A DNA stretch of 35,675 nucleotides. Origin: Bryobacteraceae bacterium (GTDB lineage Bacteria > Acidobacteriota > Terriglobia > Bryobacterales > Bryobacteraceae). Made by a program: the position numbers and the translations under genes. Below, in pieces: positions 15,605 to 24,106 of this stretch. Positions within the stretch are counted from its first letter, which is position 1, and every line of letters starts with the position of its first letter. The notes below the pieces were generated by a model. That model searched no databases and was not told the DNA's origin. It was given only the letters and a program-made list of their open reading frames with translations. The stretch covers positions 1 to 35,675 of the forward strand of contig JAICXK010000019.1 in the NCBI GenBank assembly GCA_025980435.1, in the 5' to 3' direction.

Positions 15605-17827
15605 ATGCGAAAATCCCGGTTTCCGTGTGCTTTTCAGGTGCTTGCTGTTCTGGCGACATGCCTCGGGTCCGCAACCGCCGCCGGAGCCGCGGATCCCTTA
15701 GCTGGGAAGGTCACGATCTACCGCGACCACTTCGGAACGCCGCACATTGTAGGCGAGACCGAGGCAGCAACATTCTTTGGTTATGGATATGCCCAGGCGC
15801 AGGATCACCTTACGGAGATGATGCTGCAGTACCGGGATGCCCAGGGACGGCGCGCCGAAATTCAAGGGGAAAAGGCGCTAGGGGACGGATATCTGCACTT
15901 CATTCCCTATGAGTACCGGTGGGATGGCGATTACCTTCAGCGATTGCTCCGCACCAAGAAGTGCGTAGAGGAGCATCGCGATCAGATCGATCCTGACACA
16001 TACAAAATTCTGGATGGCTTCGCACGTGGCGTGAATGAATATATTGCGGAGAACCGCGGCCGCATCGAGAACTGGATCACGCCGATCACCGCTGAGGATG
16101 TTGAGGCGCTGGAACGAAGCGAGTACATGCGCTTCTATAGCATCCATGACGCGTTGATAAAACTCTCGGAGGGCGCTTCCAGTTTCCCTAACTTTGGGTC
16201 GAACCAATGGGCAATCCTGCCGTGGCGCTCGGAAAACGGCCACGTGATTCATGTGGAGCATACACACATGCCTTGGGCGAATCGGTTTCAGAACTACGAA
16301 GCCCATTTGATTACGCCGGGAAAGCTGGACGCCGCCGGAATCAGTTGGTTTGGCAGCCCGGTGTTTCTGGACGGGTGGAATGACAAAATCACCTGGTCAG
16401 CTACCTGGAACGAGCCGAATATTGCGGATGTGTATGAGGAACGCCTGAATCCGCGGAATCCGCTCGAATACCTGTACGGCGGGAAGTGGCGCGCCATAAA
16501 GGTAGAGCACGAGACGTTTCGCGTCAAGCGAGGCAATAGCTTTCGGACCGTCACCCTGCCGCTTTATTACACGCTCCACGGGCCGGTTGTGAAATATGAC
16601 CGCCGAAAGATGCGCGCCTATTCGGTAAAGCTGCCTAACTTCGATGGCGTGAATTATGCCACCGGGCTGTATTCGATCATGAAGGCCCGTAATCTGACCG
16701 AGTTCAAAGCAGCGCTTAGCCGCCAGCTCATGCCGCGCTGGAATCTGCTCTACTCCGATGACAAGAATATCTTTTGGGTTCACAACGGGAACGTCGCCCG
16801 GCGTGACCCATCCTATGACTGGAGCAAACCGGTCCCAGGGTGGACCTCCAGGACAGAATGGGGTCCCTATCTGCCGTTTAACGAGTATCCGCAAGTGCTG
16901 AATCCTGCTTCCGGCTTTTTGCAGAACTGCAATAATCCGCCCTGGGTCTGCACTCGAAATTCAGGTTTGAAGCCGCTGCAACCCACTTCCTATTATCTGC
17001 GAGTAAAGCCGCGCGCCGATGCTGGCGAAGAGGTTTTGAACACGCGCGGAGAACGGCTCTTTCAAGTGCTCACTCAAAACAGAAAATTCAGCGTCGAGGA
17101 GATGAAGCGCCTGGGTTTCGATACGTACATCATGCCGTCGGATGTGATCGTTCCGCTGCTTGCACGCGCCTATAGCGGCGAGAACGCATCGTCAAAAGAG
17201 GCCGCCCAGGCCCTCGATGAAATTCGCAGGTGGGACCGGCGCTCCAGTAAAGATTCGGTGGCATACACTTACATTCATTTCTGGGCGAAATCGTATCAAC
17301 AAATGTTCTCGCAGGCCTTGTTCGCTCGATTTCTGTCTTATGAACGAAAGAAGACGATCGATATCAATTCTTCCCAGGAGCAGCAACGGGCTCGCCGGGC
17401 ATTCGAGGATGCGCTTCAAACGATCAAGAGCCGGTATGGGAGTACCGCGGTGGCGTGGGGACGCATTAACGTTGTTGTTCGCGGAGGGACGTTTCCGCTG
17501 GGCGGCGAATCGATTTACGGGGTACTGCATCCGGACGAAGGGGTAGAGCAGCCCGACGGCGCCATTCACTGCAACGACGGATGGGGGCATCTGATGGTCG
17601 TGGTCGAAGGGAATCCGAAACAGATCTGGACGCTTCTGCCGTATGGAGAATCCCAGAACCCATCGTCAGCCCACTACAACGATCAAGCGCGTTTGCACAG
17701 CTTGCAGCAGGTAAAGCGTTTCCCCTACACGCCCGAGGAAATTCTTTCGAACACGGAATCCCTCTGGGGCGATCCAAATCGATTGAAATCTCTTACCGGA
17801 AGAGAAGACTCGGCCGAGGCGCAATGA
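15605..17827 (+). CDS. Secreted penicillin-acylase family Ntn amidohydrolase
   Basis: A 740-residue precursor exported to the periplasm (signal peptide 1 to about 29, cleavage near GAA-D). The family self-cleaves into alpha and beta chains. The new N-terminal nucleophile is Ser199 in NFG-SNQW, which places the alpha chain at about 30-198 and the beta chain at 199-740. The oxyanion and substrate-site region WSATWNEPN follows. Members hydrolyse amide bonds in penicillins, cephalosporins, acyl-homoserine lactones or aculeacin; the substrate cannot be told from sequence. The open frame extends to 15401, but the ATG at 15605 gives the signal peptide. It is followed 82 bases later by a methyltransferase gene with no obvious functional link. 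Confidence 0.9.
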   Translation: MRKSRFPCAFQVLAVLATCLGSATAAGAADPLAGKVTIYRDHFGTPHIVGETEAATFFGYGYAQAQDHLTEMMLQYRDAQGRRAEIQGEKALGDGYLHFIPYEYRWDGDYLQRLLRTKKCVEEHRDQIDPDTYKILDGFARGVNEYIAENRGRIENWITPITAEDVEALERSEYMRFYSIHDALIKLSEGASSFPNFGSNQWAILPWRSENGHVIHVEHTHMPWANRFQNYEAHLITPGKLDAAGISWFGSPVFLDGWNDKITWSATWNEPNIADVYEERLNPRNPLEYLYGGKWRAIKVEHETFRVKRGNSFRTVTLPLYYTLHGPVVKYDRRKMRAYSVKLPNFDGVNYATGLYSIMKARNLTEFKAALSRQLMPRWNLLYSDDKNIFWVHNGNVARRDPSYDWSKPVPGWTSRTEWGPYLPFNEYPQVLNPASGFLQNCNNPPWVCTRNSGLKPLQPTSYYLRVKPRADAGEEVLNTRGERLFQVLTQNRKFSVEEMKRLGFDTYIMPSDVIVPLLARAYSGENASSKEAAQALDEIRRWDRRSSKDSVAYTYIHFWAKSYQQMFSQALFARFLSYERKKTIDINSSQEQQRARRAFEDALQTIKSRYGSTAVAWGRINVVVRGGTFPLGGESIYGVLHPDEGVEQPDGAIHCNDGWGHLMVVVEGNPKQIWTLLPYGESQNPSSAHYNDQARLHSLQQVKRFPYTPEEILSNTESLWGDPNRLKSLTGREDSAEAQ

Positions 17828-17909
17828 GGCGATCTCTTCTCAAGGATCGCTCCCGGACGTAAGAGGTGCCGCCTCGCTTGCATTCAAGAACAGAAAGGAT
17901 GTTAACCCA

Positions 17910-18584
17910 ATGACGAGTGTTCGGAGAAGCTATCTTCCAGCCGCTGGGAAGGACTGGCTACTGCCGCTTTACGATCCGCTCGTGAAGCTAATCGGCGGCG
18001 ACCGAATACGGAAGGTACTTCTCGATCAGGCGGATCTGCGGCCTCACGACCGTGTTCTCGATGTCGGTTGTGGGACTGGGACACTCGGCTTGCTCATCAA
18101 GCGCCTTTACCCCGGCGTCGAGGCCGTCGGACTCGATCCCGACCCGAAGGCGCTCACCCGAGCAAGGCGTAAGGCGCGAAAAGCAGCAGTAGCTATCCAG
18201 TTCGACCAGGGCTTTTCAGATGACCTGCCATATCACGATTCGTCCTTCGACCGGGTCTTTTCTTCTTTCATGTTCCACCATCTTGCGCCGGAAGAAAAAG
18301 AGAAGACGATGCGCGAGGTCCAGCGCGTCCTGAAACCCGGCGGGACGTTACATCTGGTGGATTTCACGGAATCTGAATCCGACGTTCGCGGCTCCCTTGT
18401 CCGCGTGCCGCATTCAAGCGAGCGCATGAAAGATAACTCAGAAGAACGGATCCTCATCCTGCTCAGACAAGCCGGATTTTTGCGCGCCTCGAGACTGACA
18501 GGCGGGGCAATGCTCTTCGGACAACTTCAGGTCAGCTACTTTCAGGCTTCTGTAAACACCGGGCAGGCGGAAGGAGATCAGTAA
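17910..18584 (+). CDS. Class I SAM-dependent methyltransferase (UbiE/methyltransferase 11 type)
   Basis: A 224-residue soluble enzyme. The SAM-binding motif I, VLDVGCGTGTLG, lies at 49-60, the acidic motif II residue is in AVGLDPDP (73-80), and motif III with RVFSSFMFHHL and LKPGGTLHLVDF completes the Rossmann core. The substrate is unknown; sequences of this type methylate lipids, quinones or small metabolites. An AAAGGA precedes the ATG. The gene converges on kdpC and the two coding regions overlap by seven bases at their 3' ends. Confidence 0.87.
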   Translation: MTSVRRSYLPAAGKDWLLPLYDPLVKLIGGDRIRKVLLDQADLRPHDRVLDVGCGTGTLGLLIKRLYPGVEAVGLDPDPKALTRARRKARKAAVAIQFDQGFSDDLPYHDSSFDRVFSSFMFHHLAPEEKEKTMREVQRVLKPGGTLHLVDFTESESDVRGSLVRVPHSSERMKDNSEERILILLRQAGFLRASRLTGGAMLFGQLQVSYFQASVNTGQAEGDQ

Positions 18585-19159
18585 GCCGGGTAAAGCCGAT
18601 CCAAAGCCAGATTGAGCTTCAGCACATTGATCGCCGGTTCGCCGAGGAAACCAAGTCCGCGTCCATTGGTATTCTGCGATACAAGCGCCAGGATCCGATC
18701 GCGCGAGACCTTCCGAATCCGCGCGACGCGAGCAGCTTGAGCCTTGGCGTTTGCCACGCTTATGTCGGGATCCAAGCCACTGCCGGAAGCACTCAAAGCA
18801 TCCGCCGGAATGGAACCACGGTAGGCTGGGTTTTCGCTGCGAAACTGATCCGCAGCCGCCTTTGTGCGATCGAAGAGCTTGCGGCTTGTTGGGCCAAGGT
18901 TCGATCCGCCTGATGCCGACGCATCGTACCCGTAAATCCCCGCAGCGGACGGGCGCGGATGAAAGTACTTCGGCATCGTGAAATTCTGTCCGATCAGCGC
19001 GGAACCGATCACGCGGCCTCCGTTAGCGATCAGGCTTCCGTTGGCTTGATCGTGAAACAGGAGCTGGCACAGGCCTGTGACTGCGATCGGATAGATCAGC
19101 CCGGTCAAGACTGTCAGGAACAATGTCATTCGAAATGCGGGTCCAAGATGCTTGAGCAT
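18578..19159 (-). CDS. kdpC: Potassium-transporting ATPase subunit C
   Basis: A 193-residue periplasmic, single-span subunit of the KdpFABC potassium pump. The N-terminal membrane segment (about 10-32, FRMTLFLTVLTGLIYPIAVTG) is followed by the family signatures GSALIGQNF, FHPRPSA and SGSGLDPDIS. KdpC stabilises the complex and is proposed to help couple ATP use to ion binding. The ATG at 19159 matches the family start; an open frame continues upstream to 19252 inside kdpB but is not needed. The gene begins 13 bases after the kdpB stop and is the last gene of the kdp structural run. Confidence 0.97.
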   Translation of the reverse strand: MLKHLGPAFRMTLFLTVLTGLIYPIAVTGLCQLLFHDQANGSLIANGGRVIGSALIGQNFTMPKYFHPRPSAAGIYGYDASASGGSNLGPTSRKLFDRTKAAADQFRSENPAYRGSIPADALSASGSGLDPDISVANAKAQAARVARIRKVSRDRILALVSQNTNGRGLGFLGEPAINVLKLNLALDRLYPAY

Positions 19160-19172
19160 AAGCTTCCTTGTT

Positions 19173-21284
19173 TCACGCCAGGTGCAGCAGTACCAGAAGC
19201 TGATCAATCGCCCAAATTCCGGGGAACGGGACGAGAATGCCGCCGATGCCATAGATCAAAATATTGCGCCGGAGTAATGAAGCAGCGCCGATGGGCCGGT
19301 ACTTCACTCCGCGCAAAGCGAGGGGCACAAGCGCGATGATGATCAACGCATTGAAGATGACGGCGGCAAGCACCGCGCTTTGAGGAGTGTGCAGGCCCAT
19401 GATGTTGAATTTCGCCAGAGCCGGATAGGTCGCCATGAACATAGCCGGAATAATGGCGAAGTATTTTGCCACGTCATTCGCGATGGAAAACGTAGTCAAC
19501 GCGCCCCGCGTAATCAGCAGTTGTTTACCGATCGCCACAATTTCAATGAGCTTGGTGGGATTGCTGTCAAGGTCCACCATATTTCCGGCTTCCTTCGCCG
19601 CCATCGTTCCCGTATTCATGGCAAGACCTACGTCAGCCTGTGCCAGAGCCGGTGCGTCGTTTGTGCCGTCGCCTGTCATTGCAACCAGCCGCCCTTCGGC
19701 CTGTTCGCGCTTGATGTATGCGAGCTTGTCGGCGGGTGTCGCCTGAGCCAGAAAATCATCGACTCCGGCTTCCGAGGCAATTGCGGCAGCCGTGAGGGGG
19801 TTATCGCCTGTGACCATCACCGAGCGAATGCCCATGGCCCGGAGTTGCGCAATACGGTCCTTCATCCCGCCCTTGACGATATCTTTGAGATAAATAAGCC
19901 CGAGTAGCTGCGGCCCGTCCGCAACCCCCAGGGGCGTACCACCCAAGCGCGAGATGCGGTCCGACCATTCTGCGAACTCCTTCGGGACGAATCCCCCGAG
20001 CCTCCGAACGAAGTGTTCAAGCGCTTGTGTAGCGCCCTTACGGAGCTGGCGATCGCCGATATTCACACCGCTCATCCTGGTGTACGCCGAAAATGGTATG
20101 AATTGCGCTTCACGGTCGCCGATCTCGCGGCCACGCAGGCCGTGCTTCTCTTTCGCGAGTATCACGATCGACCGGCCTTCCGGTGTCTCATCCGCAAGGC
20201 TGGATAACTGCGCTGCATCGGCCAGTTCCCGTTCCTCCACGCCGGGAAGCGCGATAAACTCGACGGCCTGACGATTGCCCAGAGTAATTGTGCCCGTTTT
20301 ATCGAGCAAAAGCGTGTCGATGTCGCCCGATGCTTCGACTGCTTTGCCGCTCATCGCAAGGACGTTGTCCTGCATGACCCGATCCATTCCTGCGATGCCA
20401 ATCGCGGACAGCAGCCCTCCGATGGTCGTGGGAATGAGGCAGACGAGCAGTGAAACTAATACCGCGATCGCCGGAATCGATCCGGATCCTGCTGAAACAA
20501 CGGCGTAGGTCGCGAAAGGATCAAGGGTGGCAACCGCCAGCAGAAAGATGAGAGTCAGGCCCGCAATCAAAATGTTCAATGCGGTCTCATTGGGTGTCTT
20601 CTGCCGCTCCGCTCCTTCAACCAGTGCGATCATGCGATCAAGAAACGTCTCGCCCGGGTTTGAGGTAATGCGAATCCGAATCTGATCGGATAGGACCTTG
20701 GTTCCCCCTGTAACTGCGCTCCTGTCACCGCCGGACTCCCGGATGACTGGCGCACTTTCTCCCGTAATGACCGATTCGTCTATGGTCGCGATGCCGTCGA
20801 TTACTTCTCCATCGCCCGGTATCAAGTCGCCCGCTTCCGCGATAACGACATCTCCCGAACGGAGCTGCGCCGCCGGCAATAGATCGACGCTCCCATCGCC
20901 AAAGATGCGTTTTGCGATCACATCCCTTTTTGTTTTACGAAGCGTGTCGGCCTGGGCCTTGCCGCGCGCTTCGGCCATGGCCTCCGCAAAATTTGCAAAC
21001 AGAACCGTAAACCAGAGCCATAACGAAACCTGGAAACTAAAACCAATTTGCCCATTGCCGGCAATCGCGTCCCGCATGAGAAAGGTTGTTACGAGAAAGG
21101 CCCCGGCCTCGACGACGAACATCACCGGGTTCTTAATGAGCGTCCTGGGATTCAGCTTGACAAACGACTCCGCGATCGCCCGACGGATGATTTCCCAATC
21201 AAAGAGCGGTCTCGAACGACGGGGATTGGAGGGCAGCAGGGATTGTTGCTGAACGGGAATAGGAATTTGGGTGGTTGCCGCCAT
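19173..21284 (-). CDS. kdpB: Potassium-transporting P-type ATPase, catalytic subunit B
   Basis: A 703-residue P-type ATPase that hydrolyses ATP to drive K+ uptake through KdpA. The phosphorylated Asp328 is in [10 protein letters not shown], the actuator loop is SVITGES with Ser177 at the site matching the inhibitory phosphoserine of the E. coli enzyme, and the hinge is [18 protein letters not shown]. The N-terminal membrane segments and the Arg/Gln/Pro-rich cytoplasmic start are normal. It lies 11 bases after kdpA and 13 bases before kdpC, in the order A-B-C on the minus strand. Confidence 0.98.
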   Translation of the reverse strand: MAATTQIPIPVQQQSLLPSNPRRSRPLFDWEIIRRAIAESFVKLNPRTLIKNPVMFVVEAGAFLVTTFLMRDAIAGNGQIGFSFQVSLWLWFTVLFANFAEAMAEARGKAQADTLRKTKRDVIAKRIFGDGSVDLLPAAQLRSGDVVIAEAGDLIPGDGEVIDGIATIDESVITGESAPVIRESGGDRSAVTGGTKVLSDQIRIRITSNPGETFLDRMIALVEGAERQKTPNETALNILIAGLTLIFLLAVATLDPFATYAVVSAGSGSIPAIAVLVSLLVCLIPTTIGGLLSAIGIAGMDRVMQDNVLAMSGKAVEASGDIDTLLLDKTGTITLGNRQAVEFIALPGVEERELADAAQLSSLADETPEGRSIVILAKEKHGLRGREIGDREAQFIPFSAYTRMSGVNIGDRQLRKGATQALEHFVRRLGGFVPKEFAEWSDRISRLGGTPLGVADGPQLLGLIYLKDIVKGGMKDRIAQLRAMGIRSVMVTGDNPLTAAAIASEAGVDDFLAQATPADKLAYIKREQAEGRLVAMTGDGTNDAPALAQADVGLAMNTGTMAAKEAGNMVDLDSNPTKLIEIVAIGKQLLITRGALTTFSIANDVAKYFAIIPAMFMATYPALAKFNIMGLHTPQSAVLAAVIFNALIIIALVPLALRGVKYRPIGAASLLRRNILIYGIGGILVPFPGIWAIDQLLVLLHLA

Positions 21285-21295
21285 AATCGGAGCCT

Positions 21296-23116
21296 CTAGA
21301 AAGAAAAGAGCGCTAGCGAGAACAGCCTCCCCTGGTACATGAGAAAGTGTTCGACAATCGGCCCCAACGCCAGAGCGGGAAAGAAGGTGAGCGCGCCGAC
21401 CAGGATCACGGTGCCCACAACAAGCCCCACAAACATCGGACCATTCGTAGGCAGTGTTCCGGCTGATGGCGGAATCCTTTTCTTCTTCACCAAGCTGCCG
21501 GATACCGCAAGTAAGGGAATCACGAACAGAAAGCGGCCGATCAGCATCGCTAATCCGATGGTCAGGTCGTACCAGGGAGTATTCGCTGTTATACCGGCGA
21601 ACGCACTGCCGTTGTTGCCGGTCCCGCTGCTGTACGCGTACAGCATTTCGCTGAAACCGTGTGCTCCTGAATCGGCCACATTTGACGCGGCAGCTCCCGG
21701 CGGATTCCAGTAGCTGTGCACGGCAGGCTGTCCCTTCGCATCTTTAGTAGGTGGTGCAAATTTAATCACGGACGAGATTGCCGAGAACACGAGGATGCTG
21801 AAAGCCGTCGAGATGAGCGCAAGCATTGCCATCTTGACTTCCTTCTGCTCGATTTTCTTGCCGATATATTCCGGTGTCCGCCCGACCATCAGGCCCGCTA
21901 TGAAGACCGCCAGAACGGCATAGAGGAGAATACCGTACAGGCCGGCGCCGGCGCCCCCGAAAATGACTTCGCCGGTCTGAATGTTGAACAGCGGCACTAA
22001 CCCGCCGAGGGGTGTGTAGCTGTCATGCATGGAATTGACCGCGCCGCAACTGGCGTCCGTGGTGACCGTCGCAAAGAGGGTGGAAGCGGCGATACCGAAT
22101 CTCGTCTCCTTGCCTTCCATGTTGCCGCCGGGTTGGCCGGGCGTTGCGGCTGCTTCGATGCCAAATCTGGAAAGGAGCGGGTTCCCCTTTTGCTCGGCCC
22201 AGTAGCAGGTGAAGGCTCCAGCTAAAAACATGGCGCTGCAAGCCCCGAAGATCGCCCAGCCCTGCCGCCGATCCCCTATCATCACCCCGAACGTGTAGGT
22301 CAGCCCTGCCGGAATGAGGAAGATGAGAATCAACTGAACAAAGTTTGTGATGGGACTCGGGTTCTCAAATGGATGAGCGGAATTTGCGTTAAAAAACCCC
22401 CCGCCGTTTGTACCTAACATCTTGATGGCCTCCTGCGATGCCACAGGGCCCTGCGCGATCACCTGCCCCGCTCCTTCGAGCGTTTTTACGTGAGTATAGG
22501 AATTGAAGTTCTGAATCACTCCTTGGGAGCAAAAGAACAGTGCGGCGATAACAGCAATGGGAAGCAAGATATAGATCGTCGCTCGGGTCAGGTCCACCCA
22601 AAAATTGCCGATCGTGTTGGCCCGCTCGCGAGAAAACCCACGCACCAGGGCAATGGCCGCCGCAATACCGACAGCAGCGGATGCAAAGTTTTGAACGGTC
22701 AGCGCGGACATCTGCACGAAGTAACTTAGCGTCGATTCGCCGCTGTAAGCCTGCCAGTTTGTGTTTGTTACAAAGCTAACGGCCGTGTTGAAGGCAAGGT
22801 CCGGTGGAACATTGGATGCACTGAAGCCCTGCGGGTTTAAAGGCAGGAAGCCCTGTAGCCTTTGCAAAACATAGATCACCACGAAACTCGCTACGCTGAA
22901 CGCAATCAGCGCGAATGTGTACTGGGTCCACCGCTGTTCAACTTGCTCCTGAACGCCGCATATTCGATAGGTGAACGTTTCGACTCGCCGTAGAATCGGG
23001 TGAAGAAACGTGCGTTTTCCGTCGAAGAGCTTTGCCATAAACAGTCCCGTGGGCCTGGTCAGCAGCAGGATGATTGCAAAGTAGGCAAGTATTTGAAGTA
23101 CGCCGTTCGGTGTCAT
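21296..23116 (-). CDS. kdpA: Potassium-transporting ATPase, K+-channel subunit A
   Basis: A 606-residue integral membrane protein of the SKT superfamily that forms the K+-selective pore of KdpFABC. The four pore loops are recognisable, including [10 protein letters not shown] and [18 protein letters not shown], with further Gly-rich filter segments ([14 protein letters not shown] and GTGNNGSAF). About ten membrane segments are readable. It is preceded by kdpF, whose stop lies 15 bases upstream of its ATG. Size and motifs are typical. Confidence 0.98.
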   Translation of the reverse strand: MTPNGVLQILAYFAIILLLTRPTGLFMAKLFDGKRTFLHPILRRVETFTYRICGVQEQVEQRWTQYTFALIAFSVASFVVIYVLQRLQGFLPLNPQGFSASNVPPDLAFNTAVSFVTNTNWQAYSGESTLSYFVQMSALTVQNFASAAVGIAAAIALVRGFSRERANTIGNFWVDLTRATIYILLPIAVIAALFFCSQGVIQNFNSYTHVKTLEGAGQVIAQGPVASQEAIKMLGTNGGGFFNANSAHPFENPSPITNFVQLILIFLIPAGLTYTFGVMIGDRRQGWAIFGACSAMFLAGAFTCYWAEQKGNPLLSRFGIEAAATPGQPGGNMEGKETRFGIAASTLFATVTTDASCGAVNSMHDSYTPLGGLVPLFNIQTGEVIFGGAGAGLYGILLYAVLAVFIAGLMVGRTPEYIGKKIEQKEVKMAMLALISTAFSILVFSAISSVIKFAPPTKDAKGQPAVHSYWNPPGAAASNVADSGAHGFSEMLYAYSSGTGNNGSAFAGITANTPWYDLTIGLAMLIGRFLFVIPLLAVSGSLVKKKRIPPSAGTLPTNGPMFVGLVVGTVILVGALTFFPALALGPIVEHFLMYQGRLFSLALFSF

Positions 23117-23131
23117 AGAACCGCCTCTTCG

Positions 23132-23215
23132 TCAGAACTTCTCCGGTTTGAGAAGCGCGTAAATCAAATATCCGAACAGAAATAGCGCTGCGATTCCACC
23201 GATGATGTAGTCCAT
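23132..23215 (-). CDS. kdpF: Potassium-transporting ATPase subunit F (27 residues)
   Basis: A very small open frame between the upstream microprotein and kdpA. It encodes 27 residues beginning MDYIIGGIAALFLFGYLIYA and ending in a short Lys/Glu tail, which is the characteristic KdpF layout: one membrane helix with a Tyr/Leu-rich C-terminal part and a positively charged end. KdpF is a small stabilising subunit of the pump. A good AGAGGAG lies upstream of the ATG. The gene is in the expected place directly ahead of kdpA on the same strand. Confidence 0.9.
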   Translation of the reverse strand: MDYIIGGIAALFLFGYLIYALLKPEKF

Positions 23216-23225
23216 GTTGGCTCCT

Positions 23226-23309
23226 CTAAAGGCGGTTGCAGACCTTTGTAAATGCCCAACAGCCGATAAAGAAGATGAGTCCAACCGCTACGTAAAAAAT
23301 GTCAAGCAC
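23226..23309 (-). CDS. 27-residue membrane microprotein upstream of kdpF
   Basis: A GTG-started open frame of 27 codons, ending 10 bases before the kdpF ATG. It encodes a single hydrophobic helix (LDIFYVAVGLIFFIGCWAF) followed by a short basic end with Lys, Cys, Asn and Arg. Small proteins of this general pattern (acidic residue near the start, aromatic helix, Cys near the end) are recalled upstream of kdpF/kdpA in other genomes, usually unannotated. No clear Shine-Dalgarno precedes the GTG; TTG two codons later in another frame does not help. The size and position suggest a second small Kdp subunit or a leader peptide. Function is inferred from location only. Confidence 0.5.
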   Translation of the reverse strand: MLDIFYVAVGLIFFIGCWAFTKVCNRL

Positions 23310-23398
23310 TATCTAGAGAGTAAAGACAAAGCCATAAAAAAGGCATAAGAAGTCCGTAAGGATTCTCTAAATGTCGAGCGGCTTTTGACGTGAGCGTG
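23310..23398 (-). promoter_or_regulatory. AT-rich leader of the kdp structural genes
   Basis: These 89 bases between the kdpE hairpin and the first kdp structural frame are more AT-rich than the surroundings. On the minus strand they carry a run of seven T inside TGCCTTTTTTTATGGC and a later TCTTTAC. T-rich tracts are part of the KdpE-binding site in E. coli, so this is the likely KdpE target and promoter. No confident -35/-10 pair was identified. Confidence 0.35.
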
Positions 23399-23426
23399 CG
23401 ATCACGCGCTCTATTCGGCGTGATCG
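23399..23426 (-). terminator. Perfect 9-bp hairpin at the end of kdpE
   Basis: CGATCACGC and GCGTGATCG form a perfect 9-bp stem around a 10-base loop, overlapping the last four codons and the TAG of kdpE. No T-tract follows on the minus strand, so it would be a weak intrinsic terminator or an mRNA stabiliser. It separates the regulator genes from the pump genes. Confidence 0.5.
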
Positions 23427-24106
23427 GGAATTCGAAATCGGTAGCCATGCCACGGTTCGGTCAGAATGTACTTTGGCTTAGACGGATTCGGCTCGATCTT
23501 CTTGCGCAACTGGTTCACGAAAACGCGGAGATATTCTACTTCGTTGCCATAATCAGGCCCCCAGACGGCCTGGAGTAAGCGGCCGTGGGACAACGGTGTG
23601 TTCGCATTCGAGAGGAAATACTGCAGCAGATCGAACTGCTTTGGGGTCAATCGAATCTGGGTTCCCTGCACGACCACGCATCTTGCGCCGAGATCGATCT
23701 CAAAATCGGGAAGTTTGAGAATAGCCGTCGAACTCTCAGCTGCGCCTGGCACGCGACGGAGGGCGGCCCGAATCCTTGCTAGCAGCTCCGGCATACTGAA
23801 GGGCTTTGTCACATAGTCATCAGCTCCCGCATCGAGAGCGGCGACTTTATCGCGTTCAGTGTTCCGCACGGTCAGCATGATGATGGCGATTTCTGAATTG
23901 GCTCTCATCAGCCGGCAGGCTTGCATACCTCCGATACCTGGCATATTCACGTCCAGCAGCACGAGATCAAATCGCCGCGCGCGCACGCGCTCAAGCGCCT
24001 CTTCTCCTGTACGCGCATCCGCGACCTCGAAGCCCTCGCTGGTCAGCGAAGTGCGCATAACACGGCGTATTTGCGGATCGTCGTCAACCACGAGAACGCG
24101 TTGCAT
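23411..24106 (-). CDS. kdpE: KdpE-type response regulator (OmpR/PhoB family)
   Basis: A 231-residue two-component transcription factor. The receiver domain (1 to about 118) has the acidic pocket Asp8-Asp9 and the phosphorylated Asp52 in LLDVNMPG, with Lys in VTKPF. The C-terminal winged helix (about 130-228) shows LTPKQFDLLQYFLSN and VNQLRKKIEPNPSKPKYILT followed by GYRF. This matches KdpE, which activates kdpFABC when K+ is low. It overlaps the end of the kinase gene by 23 bases and lies about 100 bases upstream of the kdp structural genes, all in one direction. Confidence 0.93.
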   Translation of the reverse strand: MQRVLVVDDDPQIRRVMRTSLTSEGFEVADARTGEEALERVRARRFDLVLLDVNMPGIGGMQACRLMRANSEIAIIMLTVRNTERDKVAALDAGADDYVTKPFSMPELLARIRAALRRVPGAAESSTAILKLPDFEIDLGARCVVVQGTQIRLTPKQFDLLQYFLSNANTPLSHGRLLQAVWGPDYGNEVEYLRVFVNQLRKKIEPNPSKPKYILTEPWHGYRFRIPDHAE

